A DNA stretch of 64,000 nucleotides from Anarhynchus alexandrinus. Lineage: Eukaryota; Chordata; Aves; Charadriiformes; Charadriidae. Positions 46,441 through 58,429 of this stretch are shown here, one piece after another. A model generated the notes under the pieces. The model had not been told where the DNA came from, did not search any database, and worked only from the letters and a program-made list of their open reading frames with translations. Numbering within the stretch: the stretch's first letter is position 1; every line of letters begins with the position of its first letter. The position numbers and the translations under genes are program-made. The stretch lies in NCBI GenBank assembly GCA_008711295.1, contig VUYV01000044.1, positions 1,245,201 to 1,309,200 of the forward strand, written 5' to 3'.

Positions 46441-47841
46441 ATATATAAGGTAATTAACAGAAGGCAATTTGTGATTTAAGACTACTCACATTTAAAAGGT
46501 TAAAAAAAGAGTCCTCTGCAGTAATTTTTTTTATAAGATTCAAATATAGCAAGAACAACAGAACTCAGCATTCATGCTGGATATTGTGTTCTCTCTTCAA
46601 AATTGCCTTACAATTGTAGACGAACTTATCCTCTCGTAACACCCTTTAAGGTAAATAAGTACTGCCATGAATAGGACTAGGTAAAAATGAGTAGAAAATT
46701 ATGTCAGCATTTCTACCTATATAACTTACTTGACTGTATGACAAACACCAAAATTGGAAGATATTTTGTGATTTGGATGTAATTACTTCATTACAGCTGG
46801 AATGCCATTCAGCCCTGGAAATTTGCATTGTCTTGGCTGGATGGCTCTAGAAATGGGTATACAACCAGTATGCTATCAGCAAAGATGTATTTTTATTTCT
46901 CCACATCGGTGCTTTCTCTCCCTCAAAGAAGGAAGATTAATATGTGAACACTTGAAAATCAATATCTCCTGCCCCTGCAACTTCTTTTAGAATTAGGACT
47001 TGGACACACAATTTTCATATTTTCACAAACTGGCAACTAGAATCTGATGAAGCTGCCTGAACTTTCTTCTCCTGGCCAGTTGGGAATTTCACTGGCATGC
47101 AGAAATAGCAAACGAGATGTGAAGGAATGATATGGAATCAATTGTATTAATTTTATCTGCCAAGAAAGTAGAAAGAGGGAAGATATACAAATAGAACGTA
47201 TTGCACTCTCACACTGTGTTGTCATAATGACTTCTTAACTGCTGCTGGAGGCTGTTATAAATATTTTTGCCTGGATGCTGTGCTGTTTTACATGGAGAGG
47301 GCTATAATCCATTCCCAGCAGCAAAGGACAAAGTACACCTCTGCTTGGCACATGAAGCTTGTTGCTGTATGCGTTGCCACCAAATGTGAGTATTGGGATC
47401 TGTCTTTCTTGATAATCTTCTTTATAATTCAGTTTAGTTTCTTTGGGAGAGATAACTGTTGGGCAGTTTTCAACAAATGATTTTTGCAAGTGTAGATAAA
47501 AATGATTAAGTAATTATTTTAGCAGAATCATCCTGTACTCTGAATAAATTGCTTAGACTCTCTTAAGAGTCAGTTATCTCCTTTACTGACATCTCATTCT
47601 TTATATGCCAGGAAAATACCCTAGTAGTTTTCCAAACTGTGTAATTATCCCTTAATTTCTACCTTAGCCTTTCCTATCATGAGTGTCTTCATCTTCATTT
47701 TGTTGTCCTTTCAGACTTCTCGCTGTTGAATATTTTATTCCTCCCCAAATCCTCTTTCACAAGCGTGGTTAGTCTTTGCAAATGGTCGTTCATAAATGTT
47801 GACCCTTTTTTAATGTAAGTGTATTTATTGTTGGTTGCGGA

Positions 47842-47880
47842 ATATATGAGCCTAGGGATTATTATATAAGCCTAGGGATC
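47842..47880. repeat. imperfect tandem duplication, period 20
   Basis: TATATGAGCCTAGGGAT is followed 20 bases later by TATATAAGCCTAGGGAT, one difference apart. It is a local tandem duplication without other features. Confidence 0.75.
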
Positions 47881-49277
47881 TCACTCAATTTTTTTCCCCA
47901 CTTTTCCTGCTTTGTTTAATTTAATTATTTCTGCCATAATTGTAAAATTTACTTTTGCGGGGAAATTGCTTTGTGGCAGTTGCAAGTGCATCTCCTATAG
48001 TCCTGACATTTCTGTAACTGAGTGTTAATTTTCAAAATGGAGTCTCCAATTGGTGTCCTCAGATACATTTCACTGATATGTGTCTGAAGATATTTTGCTT
48101 AGCCCATTGTTCCTTTGATTTAAAATATATGATTCTCATTTACACTAACTCCCTCTTACAGGGGGCTGGTAATATAAAGGAGATTTATGTTAACATTCAG
48201 TCTGTTCTCATCATAGACTGCTGCTAAATATGAAAATTTGACCCTGGAAGTTTTGGGTTGTGTCCAGACAGTCAAAATATTCTTGTTTGTAGCAGTTTAT
48301 TGTTCAACTTTATGAGATTTTTAGTTAATCATCTCAGCATGGAGATTCTTCTTCTTCTGCAGTGTGTATGAAATAAATGTTATGGTTCATTTGGACTCTG
48401 CATCCCTTAGATTTTAAACTATTCACACCACTTGTATTGGTCTTTAAGGACCTTTAATGTCAGAAGTATCCTGAAATTCCATAGTGTTTTTATTCTTTGA
48501 TTATAGTTCATTATTACTACCTCTCAATTTAGCCATTGTCTCCTCCAAACTTTTGGCTGGTTTCTTTAAGAATTCAGTGTTAATTCTTTTTGACCCCAGA
48601 GCTATTCATCTGCAAGAATGGTCTTTGGTTGCATCTCCATAGCACATTTCTTTCTAGACACCAGCTGTGATATAAAAGTGAGAATTATAGAGAAAAGGCT
48701 GGCTTCCATCACTGGGTATGCCATAGTCTGTCTCTTGTGATGATAGGTCATCACTTATTTTGCCTAACTTCCTCCTAATTTTTGATGTATAAGGCGGTTG
48801 TCACTAGCGAATCAAAATTCTGTCAGTGTGACTATATATACATATCTGGCTTCTGCTTTTAATCTATCCAGTCACGTATTTCAGATTCTCTTGCTCTTAT
48901 AATCACTTCTCAAAATCTCAGCTAAGAAGCCTCTGTTCAATTGAATAATAGTGACAGTTTAGAGTGTCCTTCTCAGATTGTTAAATGAACAGAGATTTTA
49001 TCTAGTTGCTTCACAGACCTCATAGCTAAACCTAAGAATTCACTCGACAAATGAGTATTTTCCTTTATTTCTTATCTTTAATACTCAGCCTATTCAACAA
49101 ACATGATATGATCACATCTATAGATGTTGCACTCACAAAGCCATTGCCAGCCATAATCTAGTTAAATCCAGAGACCTCTGCTTGGAGATTGCTGCAAACT
49201 CAAGATTTCTTCTGAGAATACTGTCCATCTCCCCATTTATCTGTAATTTTTGAGCCTGCTTTATTTAAGTCAAGCAC

Positions 49278-49393
49278 CAAAGACGGGATAAAGCCCTGAG
49301 CAATCTGTTCTGACCTCAGCTGGCTCAGCTAGAAGAGAGAGGTTGAACTAAATGAAGTCTTTTCTGACCTGAATTATCCTATGATCCTATGAC
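49278..49393 (+). mobile_element. CR1 LINE 3' end, short and old
   Basis: GATAAAGCCCTGAGCAATCT, TGACCTCAGC, GAGAGGTTGAACTAAATGAA and CTGACCTGAATTATCCTATG correspond to the CR1 3' UTR (GGATAAGGCCCTGAGCAACC, TGACCTC, AGGTTGGACTAGATGA, CCAACCTGAATTATTCTATG). It ends in two ATCCTATG octamers at 49,376-49,391. Changes throughout suggest an old copy. Confidence 0.85.
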
Positions 49394-51839
49394 CATTCAG
49401 TGGCTTTAGTAGAAGAGATATCACGTCTTCACTCTTCAATAACAGCACAAATGACTTACCGTGAGGAAAGTATTCAGAATTAGCAAAAGCTATAGGCAGG
49501 TTGTTAGCAGAAGAACATGCTTTTCCATTCGTGAGACACGTAGCAGTTCTGACTGAGATCACCATTAATAGGCAGGTTTTTTTGGTATGCAGAATTGTGT
49601 GTTCCAGTTTTAAATTCACAAACAATTGTGTAGAGTGGGGGGACCTTATTTGAGCTTTGTGCTTTCCTTGCCTTTTTGCGTGCCTTGATATGTCAAATGG
49701 TTATGTATTTACAGTGCAGCATGCAAATAGCAACCTAGGGAGGCTAAAGCAGCTTTTGTTTCGTCACAGTTTTGGACTGCCACATGGTAGGAACATACAA
49801 AAATTACAGCAGTTCACCAGTGAGCTTTCCTAATTTATATCTATATGTAGAATTTTTCAGTGTTATGTACTCTGCCTTCAAGATGTCCGAGCTCAAGCAT
49901 ATTTTAGTCTTACAGATGGATCCTCCAGAGATACAGGTGTGGCATCTTAAATTCCTACACAGGGAAGATCCTTCCTAACTTATAACACAGACTTTTAGAG
50001 CTTGTTCTTTAGTTTTTAGGAAGTGTGTACCTCCCTGCACTCTCAGTCAAACATACGTCTGCCAGTTTGAAGCTAGCTATGAAAATAAGATCTTGTTATT
50101 CTTTTGTACATATTTGAAAATATTTTTCTAAATAGCTGCTATACTTATTTTGGTGCTGTATCATTTTTTCCTGTAAAGTGATTGGATTTTTTAAAAAAGC
50201 ATAAGTTTAGAGTAAGTTTTTTTAAGAATTGTATTTTGAGCCTGGTAGTCCATCTCTTTAAGGGTCTGGTAGATACCTGCTCTTGGTCTCCACAATGAAC
50301 AGCCTTCATCTCTGACTCTGTATTCGTATTAGCATACTTCTGCCCTGAGCACACTTCCTTTGAAATCAAGCTGAAACTTCTTCTTTGTATAATATTCAAT
50401 AATTTAATATTTTGAATTCTGGTATGTATCTATTTATAAAGACTAAGTTAAAAAAATAGACACATGACAATAACTATGAACCCATAAAGGGTCATTCTTT
50501 CATGCACATATTTTAAAGTTCCCAATATGTTGTCGTGAGATGTTTTCCACAGTAATTTTAGACTGAAATAAAATCTCCTTTGCATTTAAAATGCATTTAG
50601 AGGAACAATCAATAAAACTAAAGTTCCAGCTATGCAGCAACTTACATTATTTCCCCAGTGAAGTTAATACTTTATAGTGTTAGTAACATACAGAAATATT
50701 TTGTAATGGCCAGAGATTGTAGTTTGTGCCTTTTTTTTTCTTTGGGCCACAGTGAAAATCCTTTGTTAGCACTGAAAATTTCTACTGAGGTTCAGAAGAT
50801 ATTTCTGGAAGACTTGTATTTGTATTTTTCAGGATTGAGCAATGTCAAATGAAAAAAAAATCATATATTTGTGAAGGGAAAACCAATAATTTACTGGCTT
50901 ACTAACATACTGTGCATTCATATGGAACCATGAAAAAGTCTTTCCCCTTTCTTTTATTAGGAACCCATTAGCGTGTTAAGCACAATAGCCCCTTTTAGGA
51001 GAGCAGAATTTAATACTGCATTGTCCATGATGGCCATGAGTTGCTGGCATTTGAACTCGTGGGTTGTATTTTTTTCATTTCTTTTCTCCCAGACCCATGA
51101 AAGTTAGAAAACCAGTCACAAGAAGCCTAGCAGATGTTATATTTTATGTCTTCCCCTTAAAAGAACACTTGTGATCATATCCTGAGGGATGTGCCATTTG
51201 ATTAGAATTTATCCTCTTCTCAGGAATTCCAGAAAATTTACTCCGCCTTTGAGACCTACACATTTAATATCTAGTAAAATAGGCCAGGACTAGTCTTTTT
51301 AAAACAAGGTATAAAGACTGAAAGATAGCTTCTGAATAAAGAGGAGATGGGGAGGAGATCATGATCTAAGTTGGCTTCTTTTGCAGAATTGCATATTGTA
51401 TAAAACCTGTACATTTTGTTTAGCTGTTAGGTAACAATACAACAGAATGTAATGAAGAATAAACCCAAGAAAGCATGAATTAATATGTCTTTACTTCCTT
51501 TGAAATGCCTTTCAAATTGCAAGTCATGAAACAAATTTGCAGACATAATTGCTCTTTTTAAAAAAAATCCCCATTTTATTCTAATTTTTGAGCAAATACC
51601 TGCAAATTCCATAGTTAGTGCAAACCTAATTTCATTCAGTAAAATTCCATAAACTCAGTCAAGCTGGTACTATTTATGCCAGGTTAAATTTCTCCCACTG
51701 TTTAACAGAGAAAGCTAATGAGATCCTGTACTATCTCATTTGTACATCAAGTGCTAGAATCACTGAGTTTCTCTGTCCAGTGATAGTCTTATCTGAAATT
51801 TGTAAACATGTCTTTCTTTAGGGTTAGCAATGCAGTTAT
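49394..51839. other. single-copy sequence, no gene recognised
   Basis: No exon or repeat was recognised. Frames are 84 codons or less. Confidence 0.5.
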
Positions 51840-53270
51840 TTATGTCACCCTTGGCTGAAGAAGGAAATATCACCGAAGTAGACATACATAGCGGGTGTCC
51901 ATTTGCAAAGAGGTTAAACGTGTTGTCTATGGGCACGTGGTGGCATTTGGAAGAAAACAAATGTGACATGAAATGTTGATTTCCCATGCCATTTTGTGAC
52001 ATCAGAAACTTGGACTGTCTTTTGTTCCCTTTTCTCAAAATCAAGAACATTCCATGTGTAGCAAGACAAGCTGGAGCCATTATCTCAATTTACAAGCAAG
52101 CTGATAGGATTTATTTAGCTGAGATGCTATCATTGTCCTCAATTAATATAAACGTTAATCTGTCAGGGACCCACAGGATTCAATGTCCTGTTGCTGTATG
52201 CAATCCTGTCATACCATCTTGTTATTTAGAAAGATACTTCAGCGAACACTTAACTTAAAGTGTCTAATAAAACTGCATTTAAGGACATGTATAAGAATGG
52301 GATTTTTAAAACCAACCAAAATTAACATAATTTTGGAAATCAATGGAAGTTTTACCATCAGTTTTAATGCAAACTTTAAGGACTCAGTACTACTCGTAGT
52401 TCCTCAGTAAAAGGGAATTTGAGCGTACGGTTATATTGTTTGCTGAAGTGGATTTATTTTGTTATGGTTATTGCTACTATTTATAAAGCTGTAGCAGCTG
52501 AACTGAGAGCAGGCCCCGATGCAGATGATTCATCCAGTCTATACGTTAGTAACCAGTTGTTTGAATGTTATGAATCTTTTACTCTTTCAGAATCATTCTG
52601 CTGAAACTACATAAATGTAAGCAGGAGTCATAAAGAAAGTGACCCTAATTTTTGTGCCAATAACAATAAATGCCAGTGTATTTGGATGGCTGAGGGGATA
52701 ATTTGCTAACCCTATTTTTAACCATGCACATTACAACATCTCCTGATGACAACTAAGTGTTCTGTTACTGGGTAAAGCAGTTTGTTCAAATTTTAGTTTT
52801 CTTCAAGTGTTCTGTGTCATATATTTGAGTACTGGAGGACGTGTCTCTCTGTGATTCTTGTGTTCTTTACATCCATATGTAGCAAGAATATGATAAACAA
52901 TCTTTTAATAGTATAAGAAATAATGATGATAAATTATATTTTAAACAAAGTAGAAAATTCTTTAGCTAAATCATCTGTGCAATGAAGTAAAAAGTAAGAT
53001 GTTAAGGGCTGTTGCATTGTGATCTTTGGGATGCTTTTGCAATGTAAATAACACATGAGGAAAAGTTTCTGTGATCTAGGAGTCTGAAAATTCAATGTTG
53101 TTGACGTAAACATCGTTGATTTTTTGCATACCTCAGGCTGTACTCAGAATAGCATGAGGAGGGTGGGTAACTTGACATGCTAGGGAGAATGATAGACATT
53201 TAAAATTTAGGGATAGCTTATTCAAGGTAAATCACTTTGTGGAGATCATTTACCCAGGGTGATTAACTAA
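51840..53270. promoter_or_regulatory. candidate cluster of conserved non-coding elements
   Basis: Three sub-blocks (about 51,840-52,200, 52,405-52,790 and 53,000-53,270) are non-repetitive. They hold TAAT-type words such as CAATTAATATAAACGTTAAT (52,139-52,158) and isolated retained CpGs (for example 52,390, 52,423 and 52,427). No domain is visible in the frames (106 codons at most), and no transposon was recognised. The texture is that of vertebrate enhancers, but conservation is unproven. Confidence 0.2.
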
Positions 53271-53326
53271 AGGGTACTAACTCCTCTTTTCTCAAGGAGA
53301 AAGGGGAAAATATAGAAAGTTTTTAA

Positions 53327-53336
53327 GGGGGGGGGG
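53327..53336 (+). repeat. G10 homopolymer
   Basis: Ten consecutive G residues. A pure G run of this length is rare in this AT-rich window. Confidence 0.9.
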
Positions 53337-53439
53337 TGGTGAGGATCAGCAAGGAAAGCTTTTTTGAAATGAGAAAATCAAATGCAGTGTTCCAACATTA
53401 AATGGTTATGAACCAGGAGTCTGTTGAAATTGGCATGTT

Positions 53440-53545
53440 CCCCTGAGACTTGGCTTTGACCAGTGCTGTAATGACACTGACCTCCACTGTAAAGCGATTT
53501 GAGGCCTACTTATGAAAAGTTCTGTACAACTGGTAGGTATTGTTA
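53440..53545 (+). repeat. L2/MIR-type LINE-SINE 3' tail relic
   Basis: ACTGTAAAGCGATTTGAGGC, CTACTTATGAAAAGTTCTGT and ACTGGTAGGTATTGTTA follow the amniote L2-type tail (TGTAAAGCGCTTTGAGATC, GATGAAAAGCGCTATA, AGGTATTATTA). It is the same tail type as at 40,160-40,245. The upstream element body could not be resolved. Confidence 0.55.
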
Positions 53546-54189
53546 AGAAATATTAGAAAGAAATCCTAAGATTGAGATTATACAAAGGATTTCTTTACAT
53601 AAAATAAAGGTGTATCCCCCTGCTTTTTGGTTTCCCGTGTGCATAATAATTCTGTGTGTTTCATTTTGAGTCTCTGTCACTTTGTGTGTCTCGTTTGAGC
53701 CTTGGCAAGAAAATGAGGCATTGATGAGTAATAGCGCAGACCGTTAGTAGGTTACTAAATGAGTCTGTTGAAGGAGATACAGCTCTTTACAGGATACTTT
53801 GCTTGGACTAGTCTGACAACACAGGAAATAAGAGGTTTAGCTGGGAAAAGATGGCTGGCAACTGTAAACTTTTTCAAAACTGTCTCAAGTCCCCCAGCAT
53901 ATCTGGGGAAGGCAGAAAAACAGAAAGGCTTTATAGTCTTCTGCCACCTACTAGCACAAAGTAGGGAGTTTGTCTTCATTTGAATGAGTAAGATTTGGGA
54001 TAGGTCCATAGTTTGTATGAAACAGTCTAACTATTGACTTTAGCATTTTAATCCTGACAATCAAGTCCTGAAGCATTCTGATTTCCAGTTTTGTTATAGC
54101 ATAACTGTGCTGCCAGCTTCATTGGAGTTTCTCCTGGTTTGCTCTCACATTCAGTGAATCAGAGATCTCACGTTTGGGAAGCAGACCAA
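53546..54189. other. single-copy sequence, nothing recognised
   Basis: Unique spacer before a CR1 copy. Overlapping short frames on both strands (74-84 codons) show no domain. Confidence 0.5.
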
Positions 54190-55229
54190 ACACGGTCTAG
54201 GATAAGGAATTGGCTGGACGGCCGCACTCAAAGTGTTGATGTCCAAGTGGCGAGCAATGATGAATGGCGTTCCTCAGGGGTCGGTACTGAGTCCGGTACT
54301 ATTTAACATCTTTGTTGGTGACATGGATGTTGGGATTGAGTGCACCCTCAGCAAGTTTGCCAATGACAACAAGCTGTGCAGTGCGGTCAACATGCTGGAG
54401 GGAAGGGATGCCATCCAGAGGGACTTCGACAGGCTTGAGAAGTGGGCCCATGCGGACCTCATGAAATTCTACAAGGCCAAGTTCAAGGTCCTGCACACGG
54501 GCCAGAGCAATCCCAAGCACAAATACAGGCTGGGCAGAGAATAGATCAAGAGCAGCTCTGAGGAGAAAGACTTGGGGGTGTTGGTGGATGAGAAGCTCAA
54601 CATGAGCTGGCAATGTGCACTCGCAGCCCAGAAAGCCAACTGTATTCTGGGCTGCATCAAAAGCAGTGTGGCCAGCAGGTTGAGGGAGGTGATTCTGCCC
54701 CTCTACTTCACTCCCGTGAGACTCCGCCTGGAATATTGCATCCAGCTCTGGGGCCCCCAACATTAGAAGGACATAGACCTCTTGGAGTGGGACCAGAGGA
54801 GGGCCACACAAATGATCAGAGGGCTGGAGCACCTCTCCTATGAGTTCAGGCTGAGAGAGTTGGGGTTGTTCAGCCTGGAGAAGAGAAGGCTCCAGGGACA
54901 CCTTATAGTGGCGTTTCAGTATTTAAAGGGGGCCTAGAGAAAAGGTGGAGAGGGACTCTTTATCAGGAAGTGTAGTGATAGGATGAGGGGTAATAGTTTT
55001 AAACTGAAAGAGGGTAGACTTAGATTAGATATCAGGAAGACATTTTTTACAATGAGGGTGGTGAGACACTGGAACAGAGAAGTTGCGGATGCCCCATACC
55101 TGGAGGTGTTCGAGGCCAGGTTGGATGGGGCTTTGAGCAACCTGGTGTAGTGGGAGGTGTCCCTGCAGGGGGGTTGGAACTAGATGATCTTTAAGGTCCC
55201 TTCCAACTCTAGCCATTCTATGATCCTAG
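54190..55229 (+). mobile_element. CR1 LINE copy, 1 kb, 5'-truncated (ATTCTATG-tailed type)
   Basis: The copy starts around GGATAAGGAATTGGCTGGAC and runs through the C-terminal half of ORF2 to the 3' UTR. It ends at the ATTCTATGATCCTAG tail (55,215-55,229). The type-specific string GGAACTAGATGATCTTTAAG precedes the tail. Small gaps relative to the other CR1 copies occur in the 3' part (near 55,077, and near 55,165 where the usual CCATGGCA is lacking). Its type matches the copies at 31,372 and 32,445, not those at 18,118 and 43,281. Inactive. Confidence 0.93.
54233..54937 (+). pseudogene. CR1 ORF2 C-terminal fragment with three in-frame stops
   Basis: A single reading frame can be followed from 54,233 to 54,937 with no frameshift but three stops: TAG at 54,542, 54,764 and 54,935. 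Landmarks are PQGSVLSPVLFNIF (residues 14-27), a damaged catalytic motif FAND in place of FADD (54,356-54,367), LVDEKLNMSWQCALAAQKAN, and [19 protein letters not shown]. The first aspartate of the catalytic pair is asparagine. The upstream reverse-transcriptase motifs and the endonuclease are missing. It is dead in every respect. The 200-codon minus-strand frame over the same bases is only its shadow. Confidence 0.85.
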
Positions 55230-56765
55230 ACATGGGTTCTGTCAATTTTGTTTCAAATTATAGGACAAAATAATGTTCAGTCACTACTTGTTTTTATTAT
55301 CTCAGTTAAAATTCAGCTCAACATAGTAGTACTGTGTGGTTTTACTGTCCCACTGCAATTTGCTACAGTCGCTCTTGTCACCATGCCTGGTTTTAATTCC
55401 AGATGTCAGGAATATGTACAGTCAGTATACCCTCTGTGAACTTCAAAGTAAAATAAAAACTGTGGGGTTTTTTTCAAAGCAATTTATAGTCATTGTTTTG
55501 AAGGATTGTAGTGATAGAAAAATCATGCTTTCCTTTCTAAACATAAGCACCATTTCTACCCCCGCAGTGGAAATATAACTGATGTGAATAAATTCCGTAA
55601 TTTGTAGACTATCAATATTCATCTCCAAACCACCAAATTTATCGGCCACTCATACATCCTTTTTCCCTTTTTCAAGCATCAGGCTTTCTTACCCATGCAT
55701 CTCTTCTGCATTAACACAGAGCCAAGAGTAAGAGCATGACATGTATTTAAAGACTATGTTCTCTCAGCCAAATTATTGGTGGATCTGGGTATATAGCTGA
55801 AGCAGCTGCTTTGAGGGATTCTTCCAATGCTCATAACTTAGTGAGATTTTGTTGATAATTAATATGAATGTCCAGACTTTCTAGAATACTCTGATTTTTC
55901 CACATGTGTAAATTCATTTACTATTATGCAATTACACCAATATTATTCAAAAGAGGGTGTTTTTTTAGGAATAAATTATTCTGGCTCAAGGCTCAGAACC
56001 GTCCATCTATTTCTCCTTGTGAAAAGTACATATGCTCATATGTATCAATATTGTTTGGAGATGCCACAAGTACACGTACCATTGTGCTAATTTCACGTAT
56101 TGACATACCTTTTAAAAAATGCACAATTTGAGAATGTGAAACGGGAATATTTTTCCTAATTCTATGATTGAGTTGGGTCAGTCTATATCCTGTCTTTTAG
56201 TACCTTTTACACTTGCATCTCTTTAATTGATGGGTTTTGTCTTTCCATGCCAATGTGACTATTGGGAGGAAGTGGAATCTCACAGCTTCATTATTTTCAT
56301 TTTATTAACCTTTCTACCTGTTAGGGCATCTGCCTCAACTGCACAATTATCACCAGCTTGTTTTGCACTTCTCTGTACATTAAAATTGAGCAATAAGTTC
56401 TTTCTCCGTAATAACTCTACACTACCTGGCTGTCCAATTTAGCTTTTTTTATACCATAATTCATCAAAGCGTGGATATTCTTAAAGCTCTTGAAGAATTG
56501 CTTGGGATTTATGTAATTTTGTAGTACATACTGTGAAACACATCTTCCATTTTGTCCTGATTAGACATGTTGCTAATGTGCAGATAAAGTTGAGAGGAAG
56601 TTATATCCAGGAGCTGGCTCACTCACACTGCCTCACAAGTTAAATTATATTTACCTTCTGAAAGAAATTTCAGTTATTTCAGTTGGTTTCTACATCCTAT
56701 AATCTAGGTTAGCCATTATGAGAAGAAATGAAAAGTGACAAATTTATTGGCAGCTTTGCTGCTTT

Positions 56766-56797
<32 letters not shown>

Positions 56798-57114
56798 ACA
56801 GTAGGCCTCCAGAGAGCTATAAAAGGAAAATGATTTTTGGTCATTGTTGACCTGAGGCTAAATTCTACTAGTGCACTATAGCTGAACTGAAAAATTCCCT
56901 ATCCTTGTCCCAACCATCTGAGCAAACCATCCTGTATAAATAATTGTTGATATGGCTTATTTTTTCCCCGCTACAGAAAGTTGAAAAAGCAGCCATATAT
57001 CTCGGTAATGTCATAGAAAGGCTATAGCTTACCTTTATATATTTCTTTTTTTTTAAGTCCAATACTCCAAAAGTAATCAGATAAATGAGACTTTTTAATG
57101 GCTGATGATTGGAT
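55230..57114. other. single-copy sequence, no gene recognised
   Basis: No exon or repeat was recognised. Frames are 85 codons or less. Confidence 0.5.
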
Positions 57115-57300
57115 GAAAGCTTCACTGATTAAAGACCAAAACTGACGGAGTATCAATCACTGCTGTTTTTGATTAAGTACCTCACTAATCTCTGTCACTG
57201 TATAATGACTATCCTGGCAAACAGTCTGATTGCTGCAGGCAAATCATTTACATTAATCAAATAAAGTAGGAAAGATACTGATGTACTTCACTATTCAAGA
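57115..57300. promoter_or_regulatory. candidate regulatory element with TGATTAA cluster
   Basis: TGATTAA occurs at 57,126-57,132 and 57,170-57,176, and its complement TTAATCA at 57,253-57,259: three exact copies in about 135 bases. ATCAATCAC and AAATCATTTA words lie between them. This is a homeodomain/PBX-like word density above what the neighbourhood shows. No coding or repeat signal explains the block. The regulatory role is inferred from motif density alone. Confidence 0.27.
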
Positions 57301-58429
57301 AAAATGCTGGATGTCTCTAGCTGAAAGAGCGGGATGGACAACATACCTTTAGAAGGAAAACCCTAACTGAACTAGATTTAATGCTCTACATTCTAAAAGC
57401 TGCTATTAAGAACAGCAACTTTTGCTCTCACTGACCCAGATCCAGATTTCTAAGCTTGCCATAAGCAGTTCATCAACAAGTCAAATGTAGTAGGTAAGAA
57501 ATTCCAAATATAGGTAGCAATTAACCCAAAATCACTGCAAATTAACAGGTATTAGACTTAATAAAAAGAAGAGACCAGATCAAAGAAACAGCAGATCTTC
57601 CCTCCTGGATATCTTTGTTATTTAATAATTTCTGGAGATTACTTGTTGTTTGCGGATGGGAAACTAAGAACGTTTGTAGTAAATTGTTAAAATAAATCCA
57701 TGACTCCAATCTACAAATACTGTTGCTTTTATGCTTCAGTGAAGTCTCTGGATTTCTGTGAAAGCATCTAGCTATCACTTTCAGGTCTGGGGAGAACACT
57801 GAAGCACTGCTGGGATCCCAAAACACATGCTTCGCTGCAGCAAAAACCTCTTGGAGCTTAGATGCAAGTAAAGAAACACGTATTGTGTAACTGCTGAAAA
57901 TGCCAACCGTCCTAAAGAAATAATTTACAAATAATCCCCATGGGATTTTCAAACCAGTGTTTCTTTTCCATCTGTTGGTCAATCTGATAGCTGTTTCAGG
58001 GCTTTGTCTTGGAGCTTTTCAGAGAGAGCAGCTGAGTATAATATTAGTGAGGCTGATGTACATTTGTCCCTCATCAAACGCAAGAGCTACTGTAAAGCAT
58101 TCACTCTTCTATGATGTGGGAGACTCAACCTGATTTGTAGCAGGGCCTTGATTCCAGATCTGCCCTATGGCAGGAGAATGCCCTGCTAGCAGGCTTTTGG
58201 GTACTCTGGGAGTAAGGACAGACATCCTTTTGAGGCTATTTTATCTAATGGAAATAACTAAAATATATGCAGTGGATGCAGAGCAGAAGAGGCGCTTTTT
58301 AGCCTATTGATATTGAGGCTGAGGTCTGAAAGGGTTGCCTGAGGTAATTCAGCACAAAGTGAAATGAAGTGAGGTCTTCCATTTCTTAACTAAGGCACCC
58401 TAAAAATTGGACTGTCCATCTTCAGAGAT
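57301..58429. other. single-copy sequence, no gene recognised
   Basis: It contains the longest non-transposon frame of the window (57,542-57,982, minus, 146 codons), which has no recognisable domain and a length expected about once by chance in 64 kb. Otherwise there is nothing. Confidence 0.45.

Larger units (their letters stand above)
45766..49277. other. single-copy AT-rich sequence, no gene recognised
   Basis: No coding exon or confident repeat was recognised. Two small local duplications are present: a 13-bp unit at 46,413-46,440 and a GCCTAGGGAT pair at 47,850-47,879. Frames are 84 codons or less. Confidence 0.5.

Noticed and set aside
54299..54901. 200-codon minus-strand frame
   Set aside because: It is the antisense shadow of the CR1 ORF2 sequence on the plus strand.
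57542..57982. 146-codon minus-strand frame
   Set aside because: No recognisable domain or protein-like repeats. A frame of this length is expected about once by chance in 64 kb at this base composition.
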